Assembly (NCBI GenBank): GCA_013205585.1
Contig: JABMML010000114.1
Span: 1 to 5,380, forward strand
Source: Chitinophagaceae bacterium
Lineage (GTDB): Bacteria; Bacteroidota; Bacteroidia; Chitinophagales; Chitinophagaceae
Reading direction: 5' to 3'
DNA: 5,380 bases
Position numbers and translations under genes: made by a program. The notes below the pieces were generated by a model. It saw only the letters and a list, made by a program, of their open reading frames with translations. It was not told the origin of the DNA and did no database searches. Below, piece by piece: positions 1 to 5,380 of the stretch (position 1 is the first letter of the stretch; each line of letters begins with the position of its first letter).

Positions 1-88
1 ACAACTTGCCTTAATTCATAAGAACGATTTTTCTGCAGAAGCGGTATTTGCTTTGAATCAAAAATTTGGCTATGATGATACTGAATAG
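1..88 (+). CDS. C-terminal fragment of an unidentified protein
   Basis: An open frame enters from the left edge (first whole codon at position 2) and ends at a TAG at 86-88, giving 28 residues that finish FGYDDTE. The composition is that of an ordinary soluble protein end (charged, with a short helix-like stretch containing AEAVFAL). The stop lies one base before the stop of the opposing ATPase gene, a tight convergent arrangement typical of compact genomes. I do not recognise the family from so short a tail. The coding call rests on the open frame, the protein-like composition and the fit with the neighbouring gene end, so it could be chance. Confidence 0.5.
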   Translation, partial: QLALIHKNDFSAEAVFALNQKFGYDDTE

Positions 89-89
89 C

Positions 90-1553
90 TTAGAGTTTAT
101 TAATCATATGGCCAAGTATATCTTTAAAAGAAAAGCCTTCTGTTAATTTTTCTTTATTCAATTTTTTATTTTCTACCAAGGCCCATAAAATAAATTCTTT
201 CATAAAGTAGGCGTCTTCCTTACTAGTATCAGGCGCGTATTTTTTCAGAAGTGCGTCTAATGGCTTCACTTCGTCTAGTACCTTCTTATATTGTTTCTCA
301 TCAAAGTCTTCATATAATTCAAAACCACCTTCTGCTATAAACCAATCTAATAAGTCTGAGTAAGCATTTTTTTCATTTTGCTTCTCTAGCTTACTAATTT
401 TTGGGAATTGAAATTTAAATAAAGTACTAATGGCTTTTTCAATTAAAAGATTAGCTATTACTTCAGCGCCTTCTTGCTCTCCTTCATATACTAGCTCTAC
501 TTTTCCTGTAATAGCAGGAATAATACCCATAAAATCGGATAAGCGTACAGCGGTTTTAGTTAATCCATTTTTCAAGGCCCTTCTTTCTGCAGTACTAATT
601 AAATTTTCCATAGCAGAAATAGTCATTCTAGCACTCACACCACTTTTAGCATCAATGTATTCACTAGCCCTTGCTTCAAAACTAATTTGCTCAATAATGT
701 CTTTGGCTAAGTTAGGAACATATACCAGTTCCGATTGTACCGCGTTTATTCTAGCTTCTTGCTCTGTAATTTTTTTAGCCACCGCAATATTTTTAGGATA
801 ATGCGTTAATATTTGTGAGCCTATTCTGTCTTTTAGTGGTGTTACAATACTGCCTCTATTGGTATAGTCTTCTGGGTTAGCTGTGAAAACAAATTGAATA
901 TCTAAATTCATTCTTAGTTTAAAACCTCTAATTTGAATATCGCCTTCTTGTAATATATTAAATAAAGCCACTTGTATTCTGGCTTGTAAATCGGGAAGCT
1001 CATTAATGACAAATATGCTTCTATTAGCTCTAGGAATCATACCAAAATGAATCACACGCTCATCGGCATAAGACAATTTTAAATTGGCTGCCTTAATAGG
1101 GTCAACATCTCCAATAATATCTGCAATGGTCACATCTGGGGTTGCTAATTTTTCAAAGAACCTTTCGTTACGGTGTAGCCATTCAATAGGAGTGTCGTCG
1201 CCTTTCTCGGAAATTAAATCCTTGGCAAATCTTGAAATAGGGGCCAAGGGGTCGTCGTTAATTTCAGAGCCAGCTATAAAAGGAATATACTCATCTAATA
1301 ACTGTACCATTAAGCGGGCTAGTTTTGTTTTGGCCTGACCCCTTAAGCCTAATAAATTAATATTATGCTTTGATAAAATGGCTCTTTCAATTTCAGGAAT
1401 TACTGTTTCTTCAAAACCATGTATGCCTTCAAAAGCAGGCAACCCTTCTTTAATTTTAAGAATTAGATTATCTCTTAATTCATCTTTGATACTCTTAGTT
1501 TGGTAACCTTGTTTTTTTAAATCTCCTACCGTTTTTATTTTTTCAATTTTCAT
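90..1553 (-). CDS. MoxR/BchI-like AAA+ ATPase paired with a VWA protein
   Basis: A cytoplasmic AAA+ ATPase of 487 aa, of the MoxR/magnesium-chelatase-I type. Seen in sequence: an N-terminal helical segment (about 1-60), Walker A GLRGQAKT at 69-76 (K75, T76), conserved EINDDP at 97-102 and the block KLATPDVTIADIIGDVDP at about 135-152. Walker B is FVINELPDL at 181-189, with Asn184 where most AAA+ proteins have Asp, then the catalytic-type Glu185. Sensor 1 is TANPEDYTNRG (Asn226), the likely arginine finger is in PLKDRIGSQI (Arg243), and sensor 2 is in SGVSARMT (Arg309). The tail from about 395 is helical and charged. From memory, the NELPD and NPEDYTNRG signatures mark the family that includes M. 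tuberculosis Rv0958, often labelled magnesium chelatase. It is the second gene of an operon, 19 nt after the VWA gene, with no Shine-Dalgarno at its ATG. The client is unknown. A true Mg-chelatase role is unlikely, since no BchH or pigment gene is visible. Confidence 0.93.
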   Translation of the reverse strand: MKIEKIKTVGDLKKQGYQTKSIKDELRDNLILKIKEGLPAFEGIHGFEETVIPEIERAILSKHNINLLGLRGQAKTKLARLMVQLLDEYIPFIAGSEINDDPLAPISRFAKDLISEKGDDTPIEWLHRNERFFEKLATPDVTIADIIGDVDPIKAANLKLSYADERVIHFGMIPRANRSIFVINELPDLQARIQVALFNILQEGDIQIRGFKLRMNLDIQFVFTANPEDYTNRGSIVTPLKDRIGSQILTHYPKNIAVAKKITEQEARINAVQSELVYVPNLAKDIIEQISFEARASEYIDAKSGVSARMTISAMENLISTAERRALKNGLTKTAVRLSDFMGIIPAITGKVELVYEGEQEGAEVIANLLIEKAISTLFKFQFPKISKLEKQNEKNAYSDLLDWFIAEGGFELYEDFDEKQYKKVLDEVKPLDALLKKYAPDTSKEDAYFMKEFILWALVENKKLNKEKLTEGFSFKDILGHMINKL

Positions 1554-1572
1554 ATAAATGTCTTTGTACTAT

Positions 1573-2679
1573 TTATTTAAGTTTCTTTTTTCTGTTGGTT
1601 TCGTAATCTTCAAAAATCATTTCACCTAATCCCTTCAAGCCTGTATAAAAAGCCTTCCCTTGATTCGCTTCGGTAAACTCATTCACAAATCTTTGTAAAT
1701 AGGGGTCCTGTGCAATCATAAACGTGGTAATAGGAATATGTAATTTTCTTGCCATCTTAGCTTGGCTATAACATTTATCTACGATGTATTGGTCAAGCCC
1801 ATTGCTGTTCATATAATAATTACCATCGGGCTCTTTAATACAACTTGGCTTGCCATCGGTAATCATGAATATTTGTTTATTGGTATTTCTTTTTCTTCTT
1901 AAAATATCCATGGCTAACTGCAAGCCCGCTACTGTATTGGTATGGTAGGGCCCTACTTTTAAATAAGGTAGTTCTTGAATGCTAATAGTCCAGGCGTCGT
2001 CTCCGAATACTAGAATATCAATAGTGTCTTTAGGATAACGCGTGGTAATTAATTCTGCTAATGCCATCGCTACTTTTTTAGCAGGCGTGATTCTATCTTC
2101 TCCATATAAAATCATGCTATGGCTTATATCAATCATAAGCACGGTACTCATTTGTGATTTTTGTTCGGTCTGTTCTACTACTAAATCATCTTCAGTTAAA
2201 CTAAATGTATCAATACCATGATTAATTTGTGCATTTTTAATACTCTCTGTTAAAGAAATATTTTCAATATTGTCTCCAAAATTAAATTCTTTGAATTCTC
2301 CATTTTTTTCATCGCCCTGGCCCAATGTTTTTGTTTTATGATTACCCTTACCTGCAGTTTTTAAATCTCCAAAAATATTATTCAGCGCAGTTTGTCTAAT
2401 AGCCCTTTCTGTTTTAGCAGTTATTTTTGTTTCTCCCTCTCCACCACCATCTTTAATTTCTTGTTTGATATAGCCTTTCTTTTTAAGGTCTTCTATAAAA
2501 TCGTCAATGGTATACTTTTCGTCTGTTAATTTATATTCCACGTCTAATTCACGCATCCAACTAATGGCCTCGTCAAAGTCGCCAGAAGTATGCACTATCA
2601 ATTCCTTGAATATTTCAAACAATTTATCAAAGGGCGATTGATTTGGAGCTTCGTATGTTTTAAACTGGAATCCTTTCAT
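1573..2679 (-). CDS. VWA-domain protein, partner of the AAA+ ATPase
   Basis: A soluble protein of 368 aa with no signal peptide or membrane segment. Residues 1-170 form an uncharacterised N-terminal region: a helical part, then a Gly/Lys-rich, probably flexible stretch at about 77-137. A von Willebrand factor A domain covers about 178-350. Its MIDAS metal site is complete: DISHS at 184-188, a Thr in HTNT (Thr247 probable), and Asp275 in MITDGKPS. The end, NQGKAFYTGLKGLGEMIFEDY, matches what I recall of Rv0959-type proteins, which sit beside Rv0958-type ATPases. The family presumably links a substrate to the ATPase ring, as BchD does with BchI or ViaA with RavA; this is inference. It is the first gene of the operon and diverges from the CDGSH gene. 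The ATG at 2677-2679 is taken because the frame matches the family from there; it is preceded by AGCTACCACC with no Shine-Dalgarno. Confidence 0.92.
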   Translation of the reverse strand: MKGFQFKTYEAPNQSPFDKLFEIFKELIVHTSGDFDEAISWMRELDVEYKLTDEKYTIDDFIEDLKKKGYIKQEIKDGGGEGETKITAKTERAIRQTALNNIFGDLKTAGKGNHKTKTLGQGDEKNGEFKEFNFGDNIENISLTESIKNAQINHGIDTFSLTEDDLVVEQTEQKSQMSTVLMIDISHSMILYGEDRITPAKKVAMALAELITTRYPKDTIDILVFGDDAWTISIQELPYLKVGPYHTNTVAGLQLAMDILRRKRNTNKQIFMITDGKPSCIKEPDGNYYMNSNGLDQYIVDKCYSQAKMARKLHIPITTFMIAQDPYLQRFVNEFTEANQGKAFYTGLKGLGEMIFEDYETNRKKKLK

Positions 2680-2743
2680 GGTGGTAGCTGTGTTACCTAA
2701 TGGGCGGCTATATTATGAATAAGGCTTACGAATTAGGAGGGTG

Positions 2744-2751
2744 TAAATTTA
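2744..2751 (-). promoter_or_regulatory. Weak candidate -7 element for the VWA/ATPase operon
   Basis: TAAATTTA matches seven of eight positions of the Bacteroidota -7 consensus TAnnTTTG and lies at the centre of the 10-bp palindrome GTAAATTTAC (2743-2752). It would give a leader of roughly 60 nt. An ATTG about 22 nt upstream on the minus strand is a poor -33 match. In AT-rich DNA such an 8-mer can arise by chance, and the same 8-mer also occurs at 4335-4342. The rest of the 194-nt spacer (2680-2873) shows no other gene or clear structure apart from the CDGSH promoter. Confidence 0.2.
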
Positions 2752-2846
2752 CTTGTAAAAACCGAGTTTTGAGCAATTTGTTTAAGGCTCAGATGGGAGT
2801 GAAGGCAGTATTCAAAAACAAACGAATTCGATTGCCCAAGAAGCCC

Positions 2847-2854
2847 TATTTTTG
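2847..2854 (+). promoter_or_regulatory. Candidate Bacteroidota -7 promoter element for the CDGSH gene
   Basis: TATTTTTG is a full match to the TAnnTTTG element used by the Bacteroidota primary sigma factor. It ends 19 nt before the ATG, so transcription would begin only about a dozen bases upstream, giving a short A-rich leader (AAAACAAAACAAA) of the kind that replaces a Shine-Dalgarno in this phylum. No convincing TTTG -33 element lies at the usual spacing, which lowers confidence. Confidence 0.45.
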
Positions 2855-2873
2855 AAGCCTAAAACAAAACAAA

Positions 2874-3098
2874 ATGGCTACTAAAATTACAATTAACAAT
2901 AACGGGTCTTTGAAAGTAGAAGGCGATTTTACTATTGAAGATCGTAGTGGAAATACATACGATTTAGCAGGCAGAGAAGTGATTGGACTTTGTCGTTGTG
3001 GTTTAAGCAAGAACAAACCTTTTTGCGATGGTGCACATAATGGCAACTTCACACATGAGGCTACTGCTTTTGCGCTTCCTCCTAAAAAAACGGTTTAG
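2874..3098 (+). CDS. Small CDGSH-type 2Fe-2S protein
   Basis: A 74-aa cytoplasmic iron-sulfur protein of the CDGSH (mitoNEET-like) family, consisting of a single domain without the membrane anchor of the eukaryotic members. Residues 1-35 form the beta-rich front ([19 protein letters not shown]). The cluster motif is complete at 40-55: C40-R-C42, Ser45, Pro49, C51-D-G-A-H55. The three cysteines and His55 are the expected 2Fe-2S ligands. Ala54 replaces the Ser of the name motif, a substitution known in bacterial members. Such proteins are thought to act in electron transfer, redox sensing or Fe-S handling; the partner here is unknown. The gene is monocistronic, divergent from the VWA/ATPase operon and convergent with the alcohol dehydrogenase. 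The ATG follows an A-rich leader with no Shine-Dalgarno. Confidence 0.95.
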   Translation: MATKITINNNGSLKVEGDFTIEDRSGNTYDLAGREVIGLCRCGLSKNKPFCDGAHNGNFTHEATAFALPPKKTV

Positions 3099-3111
3099 TA
3101 ATAAATATTTG

Positions 3112-3151
3112 AATAGTAGTTTGATCCCTTAAAAATGATCAAACTACTATT
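3112..3151. terminator. Perfect 15-bp hairpin, probable bidirectional terminator
   Basis: AATAGTAGTTTGATC (3112-3126) and its exact reverse complement GATCAAACTACTATT (3137-3151) flank a 10-nt loop. The hairpin lies 13 nt after the CDGSH stop and 51 nt after the stop of the opposing alcohol dehydrogenase, where a shared terminator is expected. The stem is AT-rich (4 G/C of 15). The U tract is short in the plus direction (TTTTG after the last C/A pair) and interrupted in the minus direction (CAAATATTTATT), so termination strength is uncertain. Confidence 0.6.
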
Positions 3152-3176
3152 TTGTAGTAATCAGTTGTAGTAATCA
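3152..3176. repeat. Two tandem copies of a 13-nt unit after the hairpin
   Basis: TTGTAGTAATCA occurs at 3152-3163 and again at 3165-3176, separated by one G, so the period is 13 nt. It directly follows the hairpin arm. The palindrome TTTGATCAAA at 3186-3195 then repeats the core of the hairpin arms (TGATCAAACT at 3136-3145 and 3188-3197). The short spacer therefore looks built from small local duplications. No function is evident. Confidence 0.7.
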
Positions 3177-3202
3177 ATTAAAGTATTTGATCAAACTTGT
3201 AA

Positions 3203-4252
3203 TTAGCTTTTCAAACTAGCTAAGTCAATTACAAAACGGTATTTCACATCTCCTTTTAACATTCTTGTATAGGCTTCATTGATGCCTTGCATAGGTATTA
3301 TTTCTATGTCTGATACAATATTGTGCTCGGCGCAATAATCAAGCATTTCTTGTGTTTCCTGCATACCACCTATAGAAGAACCAATTACACTTCTTCTATT
3401 AGTGACTAAAGAAAAAGGCTGCACTTTAGGAGATTCTATTGGAAGGCCTACTACCATTAACTTTCCGTTGGTAGCTAATAAATTTAAATAAGTCGTAAAA
3501 TCGTGGTTCGCTGAAATAGCATCTAAGATCACATCAAAATAACTATTGTACTTTTTCATAGCAGCTGCATCGGTGCTAATTAAAAAATGAGTAGCGCCTA
3601 ATTTTTTGGCATCGGCTTCTTTGGAAGGCGAAGTACTAATTACAGTTACTTCTGCTCCAAAAGAAACGGCAAACTTCACTCCCATATGGCCTAGTCCACC
3701 TAATCCTACAACGGCTACTTTCATTCCTTTTTTTACACCTGCAAAAACGAGTGGAGAATAAGTAGTAATACCTGCACATAATAAAGGTGCCACCGCAGCT
3801 AAATCTAATTTAGGAGAAACGTGTAATGTGTAACGCTGGTCAACTACTATTTGTGTTGAATAGCCACCCATAGTAACACCAGTTCCGTTTCTTTCTTTAG
3901 CATTATAAGTACCTGTCATGCCTTCTGCACAATATTGCTCTAAGCTTTCTTGACAATTTTTACAAGTTTTACAGCTATCTACCATAACACCCACACCTGC
4001 TAAATCGCCAATTTTAAATTTGCTTACACTGCTTCCCACTGCGCTTACCTTACCCACAATTTCGTGGCCTGGCACCATGGGATAGATAGAACCACCCCAT
4101 TCGTTTTTAGCTTGATGTAAGTCGCTATGACAAACGCCACAGTATAAAATTTCTACTTGAACATCGTTTTCACCTAGGGTTCTTCTGTCAAAAGAATAAG
4201 CTTCTAAAGCAGTTGTAGCACTTAATGCTGCGTATGATTTGGTATGGGACAT
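3203..4252 (-). CDS. yahK: Zinc-dependent NADP-type alcohol dehydrogenase/aldehyde reductase, YahK-like
   Basis: A 349-aa cytoplasmic medium-chain dehydrogenase that interconverts alcohols and aldehydes, probably acting mainly as an NADPH-dependent aldehyde reductase. Catalytic zinc ligands are visible: Cys41 in GVCHSD, His63-Glu64 in PGHE and Cys159 in LLCAG. The structural zinc lobe has Cys94, Cys97, Cys100 and Cys108 at standard spacing. The Rossmann fold has GLGGLG at 183-188. The end of the second strand (ISTSPSK, 205-211) has Ser/Thr/Lys rather than an acidic residue, which favours NADPH over NADH. GTYN, MGGYS, CAGITTYSPL, GGMQETQEMLDYCAEH and DVKYRFVID match E. coli YahK and the cinnamyl-alcohol-dehydrogenase group as I remember them. 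The length is typical of the family. The gene stands alone, divergent from the DUF2461 gene. The ATG follows AAAATAAAAAAT with no Shine-Dalgarno. The physiological substrate is not shown; the symbol marks family resemblance. Confidence 0.95.
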   Translation of the reverse strand: MSHTKSYAALSATTALEAYSFDRRTLGENDVQVEILYCGVCHSDLHQAKNEWGGSIYPMVPGHEIVGKVSAVGSSVSKFKIGDLAGVGVMVDSCKTCKNCQESLEQYCAEGMTGTYNAKERNGTGVTMGGYSTQIVVDQRYTLHVSPKLDLAAVAPLLCAGITTYSPLVFAGVKKGMKVAVVGLGGLGHMGVKFAVSFGAEVTVISTSPSKEADAKKLGATHFLISTDAAAMKKYNSYFDVILDAISANHDFTTYLNLLATNGKLMVVGLPIESPKVQPFSLVTNRRSVIGSSIGGMQETQEMLDYCAEHNIVSDIEIIPMQGINEAYTRMLKGDVKYRFVIDLASLKS

Positions 4253-4270
4253 ATTTTTTATTTTGAATGT

Positions 4271-4278
4271 TAAAGTTA
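4271..4278 (-). promoter_or_regulatory. Candidate -7 element for the alcohol dehydrogenase gene
   Basis: On the minus strand this reads TAACTTTA, seven of eight matches to TAnnTTTG. It lies 18 nt before the ATG, almost the same geometry as the better element ahead of the CDGSH gene (19 nt). No clear -33 TTTG is present, and the AT-rich context makes a chance match possible. Confidence 0.3.
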
Positions 4279-4337
4279 ATAAAGTATTTATTGAGAACCT
4301 TAGTATTTATTTATTTTATCTAAAAATCTTATATTAA

Positions 4338-4381
4338 ATTTAGGCATTATTATACTTCAATTTAGGCAACATTATACTTCA
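4338..4381. repeat. Tandem 22-bp direct repeat (2 copies), candidate operator
   Basis: Two adjacent copies (4338-4359 and 4360-4381) are each made of ATTTAGGCA, two variable bases (TT, then AC) and ATTATACTTCA, so 20 of 22 positions agree. The match runs on for two more bases (AT) past the second copy. The array ends 11 nt before the DUF2461 start codon and lies in the 140-nt spacer shared with the divergent alcohol dehydrogenase. A 22-bp period is about two helical turns, which would place two protein-binding sites on the same DNA face. A recent chance duplication is the alternative. Confidence 0.8.
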
Positions 4382-4392
4382 ATACATAACCC

Positions 4393-5055
4393 ATGATTCA
4401 ACCCACTACACTGCAATTTTTAAAAGCACTTAAAAAGAATAACAATAGAGAATGGTTTGAGAAAAATAGGCCTAAGTATGAAACTGCTAAACAGGATTAT
4501 TTACAGTTTGTAGCAGAAGTACTTGAGGGGATGAAGTTAAAAGATAAAACCCTTGAATTTTTAGAGCCCAAGCAATGTGTTTTTAGAATAAACAGAGATG
4601 TGCGCTTTAGTAAAAATAAGGACCCCTATAAAACTAATTTTGGGTCAAGCTTTAGTAAGGGGGCTAAAAAAGTTGATTGTGCAGGTTATTATTTTCATTT
4701 AGAACCTGGGGCCTGTTTTATTGGGGGCGGCTTATGGATGCCCATGGCACCTGAATTAAAAAAGCTAAGACAAGAAATTGATTATTGCTTTAAAGAATTT
4801 AAAGGCATAGTGAATGAGAAAAAATTTAAAACCAATTACGGCAGATTAACAGAAACTGAAAAATTAGTAAGGCCACCCAAGGGTTATGAGATAGATAATC
4901 CCGCCATTGAATTTTTGAAATTAAAAAGCTTTGTGGCCACCATGGAAATTAGCGATGCCGATGTGTCAAATAAAAACTTAGTGAAAAAAGTGGTTACTTG
5001 TTTTGAATCCATGACACCCCTTATTCACTTTATGAATAAAGCAATTGATTTGTAA
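4393..5055 (+). CDS. DUF2461 (TIGR02453) family protein of unknown function
   Basis: A 220-aa soluble protein with no signal peptide or membrane helix. It carries the hallmarks I recall of the DUF2461/TIGR02453 family across its full length: NNNREWFEKNRPKYE at 16-30, the core FRINRDVRFSKNKDPYKTN at 64-82, AGYYFHLEPG at 97-106, GGGLWMP at 111-117 and RPPKGYEIDNP at 160-170. The conserved Arg/Asp/Lys-rich core suggests an anion or nucleotide-type ligand, but no reaction is established for the family to my knowledge. Length is normal. The ATG at 4393 precedes the conserved N-terminal helix by a sensible distance; the leader (AATACATAACCC) has no Shine-Dalgarno. The gene is monocistronic, headed by the 22-bp tandem repeat and convergent with glpD, 13 nt away. 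Neighbours give no clue to its role. Confidence 0.93.
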   Translation: MIQPTTLQFLKALKKNNNREWFEKNRPKYETAKQDYLQFVAEVLEGMKLKDKTLEFLEPKQCVFRINRDVRFSKNKDPYKTNFGSSFSKGAKKVDCAGYYFHLEPGACFIGGGLWMPMAPELKKLRQEIDYCFKEFKGIVNEKKFKTNYGRLTETEKLVRPPKGYEIDNPAIEFLKLKSFVATMEISDADVSNKNLVKKVVTCFESMTPLIHFMNKAIDL

Positions 5056-5068
5056 ATAATTTTTGAAT

Positions 5069-5380
5069 TTATTTTAAAATATATTGTTCAGCTAATTGGG
5101 TAAAGCTTTTAATTTCTGCCGTTTCCCAGCTTTTATCTTTTTCTAAATAAGGCGCCATAATACTTGCTACCATGGGGGCTAGTTCTATGGCTAGTCTAGC
5201 ATCTAAAAATAATAATCTAATTCTTCTGGCTAAAATATCTTCAATGCATATAGCCATTTCATATTTTACGGAGTATACTATCTGCGCTTTAGTAAATGGA
5301 TATTTAGCATGAATTTTTTCGGCCAATGATGCATCCTGTTTTAAAATTTCTTGTATTCTATTTTCTTTTTCAAGCTCATC
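5069..5380 (-). CDS. glpD: Glycerol-3-phosphate dehydrogenase, C-terminal part (runs off the right edge)
   Basis: The last 103 residues of an FAD-dependent glycerol-3-phosphate dehydrogenase (GlpD/GlpA type), which oxidises glycerol 3-phosphate to dihydroxyacetone phosphate at the inner membrane and passes electrons to quinone. The frame is open to the window edge, so the start and the FAD domain lie outside. The visible part is the C-terminal helical cap: KYPFTKAQIVYSVKYEMA, then IEDILARRIRLLFLDARLA and IELAPMVASIMAPYL, ending in AEQYILK. The ARR-R-LFLDAR-A block is characteristic of this family. The TTG codon at 5324-5326 is an internal Leu codon and not the start, because family-like sequence continues upstream of it. 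The gene converges on the DUF2461 gene with a 13-nt gap and no visible hairpin between them. Confidence 0.9.
   Translation of the reverse strand, partial: DELEKENRIQEILKQDASLAEKIHAKYPFTKAQIVYSVKYEMAICIEDILARRIRLLFLDARLAIELAPMVASIMAPYLEKDKSWETAEIKSFTQLAEQYILK

Noticed and set aside
430..801. Plus-strand open frame of 123 codons
   Set aside because: It lies wholly antisense within the ATPase coding region, has a Ser/Ala/Leu-rich composition typical of antisense frames and matches no family I know.
1084..1338. Plus-strand open frame of 84 codons
   Set aside because: It is antisense to the Walker A to Walker B part of the ATPase, whose conserved motifs explain this sequence.
90..2679. Magnesium chelatase BchI/BchD for chlorophyll synthesis
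   Set aside because: The VWA partner lacks the AAA+ domain of BchD, the ATPase has subfamily-specific motifs (NELPD, NPEDYTNRG) and no BchH or pigment gene is present.
90..2679. Anti-phage defence system built on a MoxR/VWA pair
   Set aside because: Such pairs occur in some defence loci, but here there is no nuclease, protease or other effector, no mobile element and no compositional break; the neighbours are housekeeping genes.
2846..3052. Minus-strand open frame of 68 codons with a hydrophobic end
   Set aside because: It is the antisense of the CDGSH gene, whose intact cluster motif is the better explanation. The hydrophobic stretch is the complement of its Lys/Asn-rich N-terminus.
5070..5081. 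Palindrome TATTTTAAAATA as a terminator between DUF2461 and glpD
   Set aside because: It is a pure A/T palindrome with no loop, lies inside the last codons of glpD, and is expected by chance in AT-rich DNA.
5324..5326. TTG as the start of a small 85-residue gene
   Set aside because: The same frame stays open to the window edge and the sequence is the C-terminus of GlpD, so this codon is an internal Leu.

Overview
This is an AT-rich window of ordinary gene density, most likely from a member of the Bacteroidota. That assignment rests on three things: start codons preceded by A-rich stretches with no Shine-Dalgarno motif, a match to the Bacteroidota -7 promoter element TAnnTTTG ahead of one gene, and the protein sequences themselves. 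The family within the phylum cannot be fixed from the window.

Left part (1-2679): the last 28 codons of an unidentified plus-strand gene end one base before a minus-strand pair. The pair is transcribed as a VWA-domain protein (1573-2679) followed 19 nt later by a MoxR/BchI-like AAA+ ATPase (90-1553). It belongs to a widespread but poorly characterised ATPase/VWA module that resembles, but is distinct from, the BchI/BchD core of magnesium chelatase. ATP hydrolysis by the AAA+ ring is presumably coupled to a client through the metal-binding (MIDAS) VWA partner.

Middle (2680-4252): a 194-nt divergent spacer leads to a small CDGSH-type 2Fe-2S protein on the plus strand (2874-3098). That gene converges on a zinc-dependent, YahK-like NADP-preferring alcohol/aldehyde reductase on the minus strand (3203-4252). 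The 104-nt spacer between them holds a perfect 15-bp hairpin, probably a bidirectional terminator, and a short tandem repeat.

Right part (4253-5380): a 140-nt divergent spacer carries two tandem copies of a 22-bp sequence just upstream of a DUF2461-family gene (4393-5055). That gene converges, 13 nt apart, on the C-terminal end of a glycerol-3-phosphate dehydrogenase (glpD) that runs off the window.

No RNA gene, mobile element, CRISPR array or recognised defence system was seen. The best candidates for novelty are the ATPase/VWA module, whose function is unknown, and the 22-bp tandem repeat in the alcohol dehydrogenase/DUF2461 spacer.
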